Positions 55,805 to 63,411 of a stretch of 64,000 nt of DNA are shown here, piece after piece (the stretch's first letter is position 1; each line of letters starts with the position of its first letter). The stretch is from positions 248,001 to 312,000 of the forward strand of contig VXNY01000024.1 of assembly GCA_009840305.1 (NCBI GenBank), written 5' to 3'. The notes below the pieces were generated by a model. That model was not told the DNA's origin and did not search any database. It saw only the letters and a list, made by a program, of their open reading frames with translations. The translations under genes were made by a program, and so were the position numbers. Origin of the DNA: Gammaproteobacteria bacterium. Lineage in GTDB: Bacteria > Pseudomonadota > Gammaproteobacteria > Pseudomonadales > Azotimanducaceae.

Positions 55805-55831
55805 TTAACATAATTCTTCGCATTATGTTAA
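55805..55831. promoter_or_regulatory. Perfect 10-bp inverted repeat between glcD and dihydroorotase genes
   Basis: TTAACATAAT (55805-55814), spacer TCTTCGC, ATTATGTTAA (55822-55831). The arms are exact inverse complements. The element sits near the middle of the 181-bp divergent region, 64 nt from the glcD start and 91 nt from the dihydroorotase start, so one regulator dimer could affect both. No T run follows on either strand, so it is unlikely to be a terminator. I cannot name the regulator. Confidence 0.6.
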
Positions 55832-55922
55832 AGGTTTACAAACGACTCTAAAAAACAGTCCTCAACTTGAAGACCAACACTAATTGCCCTGACTTAGTTT
55901 CAAACAAAGGATTTTTACTTGC

Positions 55923-57260
55923 ATGCCAAATACCATTGTCTTGAAAAACGCGAAAATCGTCAATGAAGGACGTATTCTGGATGGTGATCTCGCTATCTGT
56001 GAAGACCGAATTAGTCAGGTTGGTGGTACTGCTGCTGGAACTTTGGAGATTGATGTTACAGGGTCGTGGATTCTGCCCGGTATGATCGATGACCAAGTGC
56101 ACTTTCGCGAACCTGGAATGGAGCACAAAGCGACAATTGCGACAGAGTCTCGTGCGGCTTTAGTAGGCGGTATCACCAGCTATATGGAAATGCCCAATTG
56201 CATACCGCAAACTACCACACACGAAAATCTGCTTGCGAAACACAATCGCGCTAGCCGGACCTCGATCGCAAACTACGGTTTTTACCTGGGTGCGACTAAT
56301 GACAATCTTGAAGAAATTAAACGGGTCGATCCCCAGCTAGCCTGTGGTGTCAAAGTCTTCATGGGTGCTTCGACAGGCAATATGCTCGTCGACAATCCAC
56401 AATCTTTAGAAAACATTTTCGCTTCGTGTCCCCTAGTCATAGCTACACATTGTGAAGACTCACCCACTATTCAAAAAAATGAAAGTGAAGCACGTCGACA
56501 ACATGCTGGTGACCCACCCCCTGAGCTACATGCTGAAATCCGCTCAGCTGAAGCTTGTTATTTGTCTTCGTCGCTCGCGGTTGGGCTCGCAAAGAAACAC
56601 GATGCCCGCCTCCATGTATTACATCTCACCACAGCACGAGAAATGGAGTTGTTTGAAATCGGCTCAATCGAAAGTAAAAAGATCACAGCTGAGGTTTGTG
56701 TACATCACCTCATATTCGACGACTCACACTATGCGAGTAAAGGAGCTTCAATCAAATGCAATCCGTCAGTCAAGTATGAAACAGACCGAGAAGCTTTACG
56801 GCAGGCCGTAAACGAAAACCGCATCGACGTGATCGCGACCGACCATGCGCCGCATACTCTGGAAGAGAAACATTCCGTGAAATTTGTCGATGCACCCGCT
56901 GGCTTACCCTTAGTCGAATACGCCGTCCCCGCACTATTGGAACTGGTCACCCAAGGTGTTTTTGAACTCACAACAATCGTCGAAAAAATTGCCCATGCAC
57001 CGGCAAAACGATTTGAACTGAAAGACCGTGGCTTCTTACGAGAGGGATTTTTTGCGGACGTGATCGTCGTCAATCCCAATGGGAACACATCGGTTGACGC
57101 GCGTCCCGTATGGTCCAAATGTGGTTGGACTCCCTTTGAGGACTGCACATTTACTAACGAAATCACACACACGATCGTCAATGGCAACCTAGTGTACGCC
57201 AATGGTGAAATTTGTTCAGCTCAGCCAGGTTCCCCATTGACGTATAACAGACCCACATAA
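55923..57260 (+). CDS. pyrC: Dihydroorotase (DQVHF subtype)
   Basis: Dihydroorotase closes carbamoyl aspartate to dihydroorotate in pyrimidine synthesis. The 445-residue amidohydrolase has the N-terminal metal segment DDQVHFREPG, the carboxylated lysine region CGVKVFMGASTGNML, the metal histidines in VIATHCEDS and LHVLHLTTAREM, and the catalytic Asp in VIATDHAPHTLEEK. In the classical family the first segment reads D-x-H-x-H; here Gln stands in the first His position. I recall the same DQVHF variant from Bacteroidota and some xanthomonad dihydroorotases, so it is probably a subtype rather than a dead enzyme. A purine or hydantoin amidohydrolase is less likely. It precedes a nucleobase-type permease on the same strand. 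Confidence 0.82.
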   Translation: MPNTIVLKNAKIVNEGRILDGDLAICEDRISQVGGTAAGTLEIDVTGSWILPGMIDDQVHFREPGMEHKATIATESRAALVGGITSYMEMPNCIPQTTTHENLLAKHNRASRTSIANYGFYLGATNDNLEEIKRVDPQLACGVKVFMGASTGNMLVDNPQSLENIFASCPLVIATHCEDSPTIQKNESEARRQHAGDPPPELHAEIRSAEACYLSSSLAVGLAKKHDARLHVLHLTTAREMELFEIGSIESKKITAEVCVHHLIFDDSHYASKGASIKCNPSVKYETDREALRQAVNENRIDVIATDHAPHTLEEKHSVKFVDAPAGLPLVEYAVPALLELVTQGVFELTTIVEKIAHAPAKRFELKDRGFLREGFFADVIVVNPNGNTSVDARPVWSKCGWTPFEDCTFTNEITHTIVNGNLVYANGEICSAQPGSPLTYNRPT

Positions 57261-57284
57261 TTTGATGGGTGGGCGGAACCCATC
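57251..57284 (+). promoter_or_regulatory. Two mutually exclusive hairpins after the dihydroorotase stop
   Basis: GATGGGT (57264-57270), loop GGGCGGA, ACCCATC (57278-57284) forms a 7-bp hairpin. ACCCA at 57251-57255, inside the last codons, can instead pair with TGGGT at 57266-57270. There is no T run, so it is not a typical terminator. The position before the permease gene would suit an attenuator or a processing site. Confidence 0.35.
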
Positions 57285-57336
57285 GAAGACTCCACTTCTA
57301 TGTAATATGCTCAACAACTAAGGAACCTCTGACCCT

Positions 57337-59055
57337 ATGTCTTCTCCATTACGCTATGAAGTAAACGAAAATCCACCTACGCCGCTAGCTATTGGTTTAG
57401 CACTTCAATTCACGATTATCGCAATTGCTGGGATCGTAGTCACACCAGCTATTGTGATTCAAGCTGCTGGGGAGAGCGCGAGCTATCTGGAATACGCAGT
57501 CTTCGCCTCACTCGTAGTGTGCGGTATTTGCACGTTCTTACAGGCTCGACCTGTTTGGCGGATCGGATCGGGATACATACTGTTGATGGGAACATCGGGA
57601 GCGTTCATCGCCGTGAGTATCGCAGCGCTGAAAGCTGGAGGGGCGCTGATGTTAGGAGCACTCGTATTAGTGTCGTCATTCGTGCAATTCGCTTTCGCCT
57701 TTAAGTTGTCTTGGCTCAGAAAAGTAATTACTCCCGCTGTTGGCGGAGTCGTGATCATGTTGATTCCCGTTACGGTCATGCCTTTTGCGTTCGAATTCTT
57801 CGCGAACGTACCTGAAGAACACTTGTCTTTTGGCGCTCCGTTTGTCGTGTTTTTGACCGTTCTTGTAGGTGTCGGATTAGGAATTCTTGCAAAAGGAATG
57901 CTACGTCTTTGGACTCCTGTAATTGGCATTGTTATCGGTACGATCGCGGCTGCGTTCATCGGTATATATGACTTTTCTCCCGTTAGAGAAGCCGCATGGA
58001 TTGGGATACCAAACTTTACAGAGATGTCCCTTGATTTTTCAATGAACTCTGTGTTTTTTGCTTCATTTCTTACCTTACTCCCATCGTTCATATTTGTTAC
58101 CGTCATAGGTATGGTCGAAACTATTGGAGACTCTATTGCTATTCAACGAGTATCACAGCGCAAGCCCAAATCACCTGATTATCGAGTAGTTCAAGGTGCG
58201 GTAGGAGCTGACGGTTTTGGAAATTTGTTGTCGGGATGTTTAGCTATCGTGCCCAATACCACATACTCCAGTTCCGTCTCGGTGACCGAATTAACCGGTG
58301 TCGCCTCTAGACGAGTGGGAAGTTTCATAGGCGGAATCTTCCTTGTCGCGGCATTCCTACCTAAGTTACAGGCAATAATAGTCTCTCTACCACCACCCGT
58401 TGTTGGCGCATATCTGTTAATCGTGTTGGGACTACTGTTTGTCGTTGGCTTGCAAATGGTAGCACGCAGCGGATTAGACTATCGTACGGGATTGATTGTC
58501 GGTATTTCCATGTGGGTGGGCATCGGATTTCAGTACAAGTTCATTTTTCCTGGCCTATTCACTGGTATGTGGGGCGATCTCTTACAGAACGGTATGACTG
58601 TCGGGGGACTTACTGCGATCTTTCTAATGTTGCTTTGGCGAGTGACTTCCTCGCGACGAATTAAAACTCAATGCGACCTAAAACCAGAGGCGATTCAGGA
58701 ACTCCAATCATTTTTAAATCAAGTGTGTACCCGCTGGAGATTGTCTGATGAAATCAGAAGTAATATCGAATTAGCTAATGAAGAAACTTTGCACATTCTT
58801 CAACAGAGTAGACCTGGTGATGAACAACGGAAATTAAGCATCTCGGTCCATAAAGAATTGAACGTGATTGAGCTTGAGTATGTTTTAGCACTCGACTTGG
58901 AAAATATCGAAGATCGAGTCGCGATGCTTCAAGAGTCCCCGGGAGAATTTAACGAAGATGACTACTCGTTGAGGATATTACGCCACATCTCAGCGCATGT
59001 TAAACACGAAAAGTACTTTGACGTCGACTTCTTGTCCGTAAAAGTGAAGTGTTAA
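57337..59055 (+). CDS. NCS2-family nucleobase permease with C-terminal GHKL-ATPase-like domain
   Basis: The first about 440 residues are an NCS2 (uracil/xanthine/SLC23-type) transporter with 13-14 membrane helices. Conserved parts include PAIVIQAAGES, a helix ending QARPVWRIGSGYILLMGTSGAF, GMVETIGDSIAIQRVS, DGFGNLLSGCLAIVPNTTYSSSVSVTELTGVASR and PPPVVGAYLLIVLGLLFVVGLQM. The signature NTTY-SSS-x-x-V-x-x-TGVASR is the family motif. The remaining about 115 cytoplasmic residues resemble an RsbW/GHKL fold (RSNIELANEETLHIL; SLRILRHISAHVKHEKYFDVDFLSV), but the glycine-rich ATP motifs are weak. The gene follows dihydroorotase by 76 nt, suggesting a pyrimidine role. Confidence 0.82.
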   Translation: MSSPLRYEVNENPPTPLAIGLALQFTIIAIAGIVVTPAIVIQAAGESASYLEYAVFASLVVCGICTFLQARPVWRIGSGYILLMGTSGAFIAVSIAALKAGGALMLGALVLVSSFVQFAFAFKLSWLRKVITPAVGGVVIMLIPVTVMPFAFEFFANVPEEHLSFGAPFVVFLTVLVGVGLGILAKGMLRLWTPVIGIVIGTIAAAFIGIYDFSPVREAAWIGIPNFTEMSLDFSMNSVFFASFLTLLPSFIFVTVIGMVETIGDSIAIQRVSQRKPKSPDYRVVQGAVGADGFGNLLSGCLAIVPNTTYSSSVSVTELTGVASRRVGSFIGGIFLVAAFLPKLQAIIVSLPPPVVGAYLLIVLGLLFVVGLQMVARSGLDYRTGLIVGISMWVGIGFQYKFIFPGLFTGMWGDLLQNGMTVGGLTAIFLMLLWRVTSSRRIKTQCDLKPEAIQELQSFLNQVCTRWRLSDEIRSNIELANEETLHILQQSRPGDEQRKLSISVHKELNVIELEYVLALDLENIEDRVAMLQESPGEFNEDDYSLRILRHISAHVKHEKYFDVDFLSVKVKC

Positions 59056-59141
59056 TCACAAGAACGCAACTCTTAAAGTAGCCGTTAATCGATCCAGACC
59101 GCTAACGTAAATTTCACGTTCTCCAACGACCAACGAACGGG

Positions 59142-60359
59142 TTAGTTAGCTCCATTTGAATCGGTTCGTTCTTTGCTCTTGATTGAAACATCGCTTAGCC
59201 CTGATGATCGGACATCCATGTGCGCTACTGTTGCTTTCTGTACTTCGACGTGTGCGGATCCAGATGCTTGAATTTCAAATACATCGCTATCCAGAGTTTC
59301 AACTTCGACATCTGCCAGCCCTGAAGTATCTATATGAGACTCTTCCGCTGTTAAATTCGTTAGTGAAACATCAGAAGAACCACTAGCGCTAAGCTTCAAT
59401 CGATTTGTCACCGTTTGTCCGAGATCCAAGTCTGATAGACCGTCCGCCTTAAGTTCCAGTGTTGGTAACCGAAGGGACTGAACAGTTACATTAGCCGATC
59501 CGCTCAAGTTTATTGCCGAGACTTCGGCACTCGAATTAGCCGGTTCTTTGGATGTTTGAATCTTACCTGCGCTGAAGTCGCTCAAACCGTTGACTGATAT
59601 GACTAATCGGTCGGTCACCACATTCGTCACATTCGAATCTGATGATCCACTTTGATCGAATTCGACTCTTGGACATACTAACGAGTCCAATTCAAAGTCG
59701 GCAAGTCCACTGAGCGACACTTGCGAAGTATTGGCATCCAAGGAAGCGATACTCAGATTACTCGACCCGGTGCCCGTTATGTCCACTCGTTCAGCTTGGA
59801 CTTGATCTAACTCCGCGGCAGCTAAACCGCTCATATCGATTCGAACATGCGCCGTCACCATCTCCATAGCTCTGACTGTGCCGGAGCGTGAAACCTCTAT
59901 CCAAGCCAACGACGGAGTCGTGAGTTCAATAGTAGGATAACCCAAATCTTGAGCAGTCACGTTACAGTCCTTACCGAACTCTAGTTTCCAACCTTTACTT
60001 TTTTCTTGGAAGAGGCTGTAACTGTTGTACCGTTGAGAGGGGTAGCTGTCGCTTTTCGCAAACTTCTGTCGAGAATCTGGACAGAGTACCACGAGGTCAA
60101 GATCTACTTCAACTCCACCTTTTTTTGTAATAATGATCAGCGCATCGTGAAATAGTTGATTGCCTGTAACGGTCAGCGTGGCTTGCGGACCTGGTTGTAC
60201 GTGAAAATCGATCGGTAACCGATGTTTAATTCCCTCAGCGTCTTTCAGCTCGACTTGCTTGTCAAAAGACTGAGACTGAGCTTGCACAACTTGGGTAGAA
60301 GTCATTCCTAAGCCGAATAAAAGAAGAACTAGGTAGCAAGTTACTGCGTGGTTATACAT
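59142..60359 (-). CDS. Secreted GIN-domain (DUF2807-like) repeat protein
   Basis: The 405-residue product has a signal peptide (MYNHAVTCYLVLLLFGLGM...VVQAQS) and a body of short repeats, every 20-22 residues, alternating SGSS/SGSA-N/D-V and SGLS/SGLA-D-V motifs: GSSNLSIASL, GLADFELDSL, GSSDSNVTNV, GLSDFSAGKI, GSANVTVQSL, GLSDLDLGQT, GSSDVSLTNL, GLADVEVETL, GSAHVEVQKA, GLSDVSIKS. This is the pattern of GIN/DUF2807 domains, which are predicted right-handed beta-helices. Function is unknown; adhesion or envelope sensing has been proposed for the family. Located convergently after the NCS2 gene. Confidence 0.72.
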   Translation of the reverse strand: MYNHAVTCYLVLLLFGLGMTSTQVVQAQSQSFDKQVELKDAEGIKHRLPIDFHVQPGPQATLTVTGNQLFHDALIIITKKGGVEVDLDLVVLCPDSRQKFAKSDSYPSQRYNSYSLFQEKSKGWKLEFGKDCNVTAQDLGYPTIELTTPSLAWIEVSRSGTVRAMEMVTAHVRIDMSGLAAAELDQVQAERVDITGTGSSNLSIASLDANTSQVSLSGLADFELDSLVCPRVEFDQSGSSDSNVTNVVTDRLVISVNGLSDFSAGKIQTSKEPANSSAEVSAINLSGSANVTVQSLRLPTLELKADGLSDLDLGQTVTNRLKLSASGSSDVSLTNLTAEESHIDTSGLADVEVETLDSDVFEIQASGSAHVEVQKATVAHMDVRSSGLSDVSIKSKERTDSNGAN

Positions 60360-60946
60360 GGGAGATTCCTATCAGTTTATGGTTTGATGTGTAATTCCTA
60401 AGCAACTATCGTACCGCAAGGACATAAAACTCTTCGTTTCCTCCAAAAAAAGAGTGGCTAGTTCTCGTTGTGGAACGCGATATTAACTTCGCTGAACAAG
60501 TACATACACACGAAATTCCTCGTTGACTCGTTGGAACAACCAGCTCACTCTCCGGATCCTGTCGTCCTGAACGTGAACGGAGCTCGGACGTATTCGGGAG
60601 ACAAGCGAAGAAATTCTGATTTCTTGATTGGTTTCGATGTCGTTGTCCGAGACTTGTTTGGATCCGTTCCAACGACTCGTAAAGCACGGAAAAGGAGGAC
60701 TTTGAGAAACTCGGCATAGTGTGAGTGCTCTACGAAGAAACAGACTCTATTTAGAGAATCGATTGCTTGTTCCTAGTTTGAGCACCAATCACCAAGGTTT
60801 GGCACGGTTTGTGCTTATTAATCTGCAATACAAAACAGAACGACGTGAAACACCGGCATGACTACAACCGAATATTTGCAAATTGATGGTCGAATACACT
60901 CGGTACGGCACGCACGAAAAGAGAACGTCCTACTGGGACGGAATCG
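60360..60946. other. Intergenic stretch with no supported gene
   Basis: About 590 bp lie between the divergent GIN gene and the PspC pair. Short frames on both strands (60406-60717 minus, 60468-60719 plus) overlap each other, have Ser/Arg-rich composition without a fold signature, and lack convincing starts. The promoters of both neighbours should be here. Nothing else is recognised. Confidence 0.4.
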
Positions 60947-61177
60947 ATGATCAGAATCGCCAGGTACAGTTCTCCTAGAACTTCGCTATTAGCTCTAGGG
61001 ATCACAACAGGATTTGTTCTTCTACTTTTTGTCGCGACGTTTGTGACCCACCTACCCGCTACTGTTCCACAACAGACGAACACCATAGAACAGGACGCTA
61101 CTGTGCGAACCCATGAATTGGGAGATCGTACTACAAACTACAACCCGAACTACATCTCTAAGGTAATAGAAATATGA
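60947..61177 (+). CDS. Small single-helix membrane protein coupled to PspC
   Basis: The 76-residue product has a basic start (MIRIARYSSPR), one membrane helix (SLLALGITTGFVLLLFVATFV) and a polar tail rich in Thr, Asn and Gln. It is not recognisably PspB, which has a leucine-zipper-like cytoplasmic part. The stop overlaps the next start as ATGA, so translation is coupled to pspC. A partner of PspC in an envelope-stress module is a plausible but unproven role. Confidence 0.6.
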   Translation: MIRIARYSSPRTSLLALGITTGFVLLLFVATFVTHLPATVPQQTNTIEQDATVRTHELGDRTTNYNPNYISKVIEI

Positions 61178-61404
61178 GAAATCGATACATGGCAGGTGAA
61201 CGCACCGCCGAGTACATGGACGAGGCATTTTCGAGGCATTCAGCTTGGATTCTTGGCGTTTGTGCTGGAATCGCGAATCGGTTTGGATTCAATCCGGCAA
61301 TTCTTCGAGTGGTCACGTTTTGTTGTCTGCTCTTCATGCCGCTAAAGACAATCGCGGTCTATTTGCTCGTCTGGGTCATCTTTTTCCGCCATCGACGCGG
61401 TTAA
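61174..61404 (+). CDS. pspC: PspC-domain protein
   Basis: The 76-residue protein is one PspC domain: SRHSAWILGVCAGIANRFGFNPAILRVVTFCCLLFMPLKTIAVYLLVWVIFFRHRRG. In the family the core reads ...i.GVcaGiA.yfg...~.vRl~~v...~~..... and ends in two helices with a charged tip. PspC senses or relays envelope stress in E. coli with PspB and PspA. Here pspA, pspB and pspF are not next to it, so the class is recognised but the circuit is not. Confidence 0.85.
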   Translation: MRNRYMAGERTAEYMDEAFSRHSAWILGVCAGIANRFGFNPAILRVVTFCCLLFMPLKTIAVYLLVWVIFFRHRRG

Positions 61405-61454
61405 TAAGAGCGCGCACTAGACACTCTCAGACGTTCAGGAGAACGTGTCCAGGA

Positions 61455-62165
61455 CTAAGAGCGTTCTAGAAGAAACCGCACCAAAGAACGCGCAACCGAG
61501 TTACTGTCGACTTCGTTATCCAATGACGCTAACGCGGTCTCAAAGTTTGGACCAAGATCTTGTTCTCGGTTCAGGATCAAATATCTCGTAAAGTCTTCAC
61601 AAAATTCCGGGTGTGCTTGGAAGGAGACAAAGTGGTCTTCAACAACCATACCCGCATTTTCACAAAACTCACTTGTAACTAAACGTTTTGCTCGAGTCGG
61701 TAGGTGCTCGACTTGATCCTCATGACTACATCGCAAACGGATAGTTGGCGTCGTTACCTCAGAGAGTACGCCCGGTAAAAGTAATTGGTACTCGTGCACC
61801 CCCATGCCCCAACCTTGAGGCGCGTTCACTACTGATCCGCCCAATGCTAACGCGATACATTGGTGCCCAAAACATATGCCAATTAACTTCTTGCGCTCGC
61901 AATCAAGTATTTGGACAAAGTCAATCAATCGTTGAATCCAAGGCGTTTCACTGAAAGCACAATAACGACTCCCGGTAATTAAATATCCGTCACATTCATC
62001 TAAATTTTCGGGATAGAGATACTCACGTGCATCATAGCTCCGGAGCGTTAGCTGATCAGTGCCTGCAGCTTCGAACAATCGTTGGAACATACCGTGAGTG
62101 TCCCCGAATCGAGATCTAAGCTCCACATCGACATCGTCTGCTTTGATTATTCCTAAAGTGGTCAA
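61455..62165 (-). CDS. Class I glutamine amidotransferase-like protein
   Basis: The 236-residue protein is a stand-alone GMP synthase-type glutaminase fold. It has GYLITGSRYCAF, the nucleophile elbow GICFGHQCIALALGG with the catalytic Cys, a His in the CSHEDQVEHLP segment and the His-Glu pair in FQAHPEF. Stand-alone members of this family may hydrolyse gamma-glutamyl compounds or serve an unlinked partner. No synthetase partner gene is in the window. The neighbouring gene downstream on the same strand is separate. Confidence 0.88.
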   Translation of the reverse strand: MTTLGIIKADDVDVELRSRFGDTHGMFQRLFEAAGTDQLTLRSYDAREYLYPENLDECDGYLITGSRYCAFSETPWIQRLIDFVQILDCERKKLIGICFGHQCIALALGGSVVNAPQGWGMGVHEYQLLLPGVLSEVTTPTIRLRCSHEDQVEHLPTRAKRLVTSEFCENAGMVVEDHFVSFQAHPEFCEDFTRYLILNREQDLGPNFETALASLDNEVDSNSVARSLVRFLLERS

Positions 62166-62283
62166 GTTTCCTCTTTCTTCTTACACAAATGTTTGTATGT
62201 GTGTGCAAACAATACATGCTGCAACAACGCTAGTTTCTTGTACTGCCGGGATCGACAGAAGTTCGAATCGATGTAAGACCCGA

Positions 62284-63138
62284 TTAGTGCATCAAACTAA
62301 ACATCTGCCGACGATAGTTCTGTGCAATCTGTGAATCGCGAGGCATAAGAGACATCACGCGAATCATTGTCGTTCGGCCAATGTCATCGCGAAATTTACG
62401 ATCCCGTTGCAGTATGAAGAGCAAATTATCTAGTGCTTGCTCGTAGCGAAAATCCATTGTATGATGCAAGGCTAATTCGTAAACCACCTCGAGATCCTCT
62501 GGCGTATTTTGCAGTTGCAACTCAAGCTCATCAACGGGGCGTATCCCTGCCACTTCTTGTACCAGTTCCAGCCTATTCTGAGGACGTTGTTTCTCTGGTC
62601 CGTCCTCTGGCATAGAATCGAGTACGCGCTGTGCAGCCGTGTAGTCTCCTTTACAAATCAGTACATCTGCTTGCTCGGCTAAGAATTTCGGATTGTTTGG
62701 TTCCTGATTCAACGAAGCTTCAATTATCGTGAGTGCTTGGTCCCAGTCTTTTGCGGCCAACACAGACTCTAAACTATCTTGAAGTCGCTCTCCGGTCGAC
62801 ATAGTAAATTGTTCGATCAATTGGCGCAAACTGCTTTCTTGTTGCGGCCCTTCTAACTGTCCGGCGATACCGCCTTCAACAATCATCCGGATACTGGGTA
62901 GACCCTGAATTTGCAGTTGTTGTGCCATTCTCGGATCCTTCGCAACATCCATCAGGGCAAGCGCAAATTTACCTTGAAACTGCGTTGCAAGTCGTTCCAA
63001 AATGTGTTTCGTGTCAACAGAAGCTTGAATCTGAGTAGCCCAGCACAACAACAACACAGGAAGTTCTTGAGAGCGGTTAACTACATCGGACTGAAACGTC
63101 TCGGTAAGAACTTCGAAGATGTACTCGTTTTTTTCCAT
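62284..63138 (-). CDS. ybbN: Thioredoxin-fold co-chaperone YbbN/CnoX
   Basis: The 284-residue protein has an N-terminal thioredoxin domain without a C-x-x-C pair (LLLCWATQIQASVDTKHILERL, later QIQGLPSIRMI), followed by TPR-like helices ending in DNLLFILQRDRKFRDDIGRTTMIRVMSLM. This matches CnoX (E. coli YbbN, 284 residues), a chaperedoxin that binds DnaK and GroEL clients under oxidative stress. The final residues SQIAQNYRRQMFSLMH also resemble the family tail. A DjlA-like co-chaperone gene begins downstream of it on the other strand, so the two are divergent. Confidence 0.92.
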   Translation of the reverse strand: MEKNEYIFEVLTETFQSDVVNRSQELPVLLLCWATQIQASVDTKHILERLATQFQGKFALALMDVAKDPRMAQQLQIQGLPSIRMIVEGGIAGQLEGPQQESSLRQLIEQFTMSTGERLQDSLESVLAAKDWDQALTIIEASLNQEPNNPKFLAEQADVLICKGDYTAAQRVLDSMPEDGPEKQRPQNRLELVQEVAGIRPVDELELQLQNTPEDLEVVYELALHHTMDFRYEQALDNLLFILQRDRKFRDDIGRTTMIRVMSLMPRDSQIAQNYRRQMFSLMH

Positions 63139-63411
63139 GAATTTAAGAAATTTTTATTGCGGAAAATTGTATCAATCCAGATCATGGCGAATCAAGCATG
63201 TTTTGCTACACGGGGACAATCCATCTAATGGTCTGCGCTAGATAGAGTAAACGAAGCATCAGAAGGGTATACTGTATTCATTCAAAAACGACCTTGGAAC
63301 GATTCGTGCATGATTGCAACACCTTAGCGTCGAACACGGATTTCATCAAGGCCGTGCGGTATGTGGTTCAGACCATCTTGTTTCTAAACAATCTTTCTCC
63401 CCGTTGAGCAA

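Noticed and set aside
55805-55831. Inverted repeat as a transcription terminator
   Set aside because: No T run on either strand and the position is between divergent starts, not after genes.
60406-60719. Two overlapping short frames between the GIN and PspC genes
   Set aside because: They overlap on opposite strands, have low-complexity Ser/Arg-rich content and no supporting signal.
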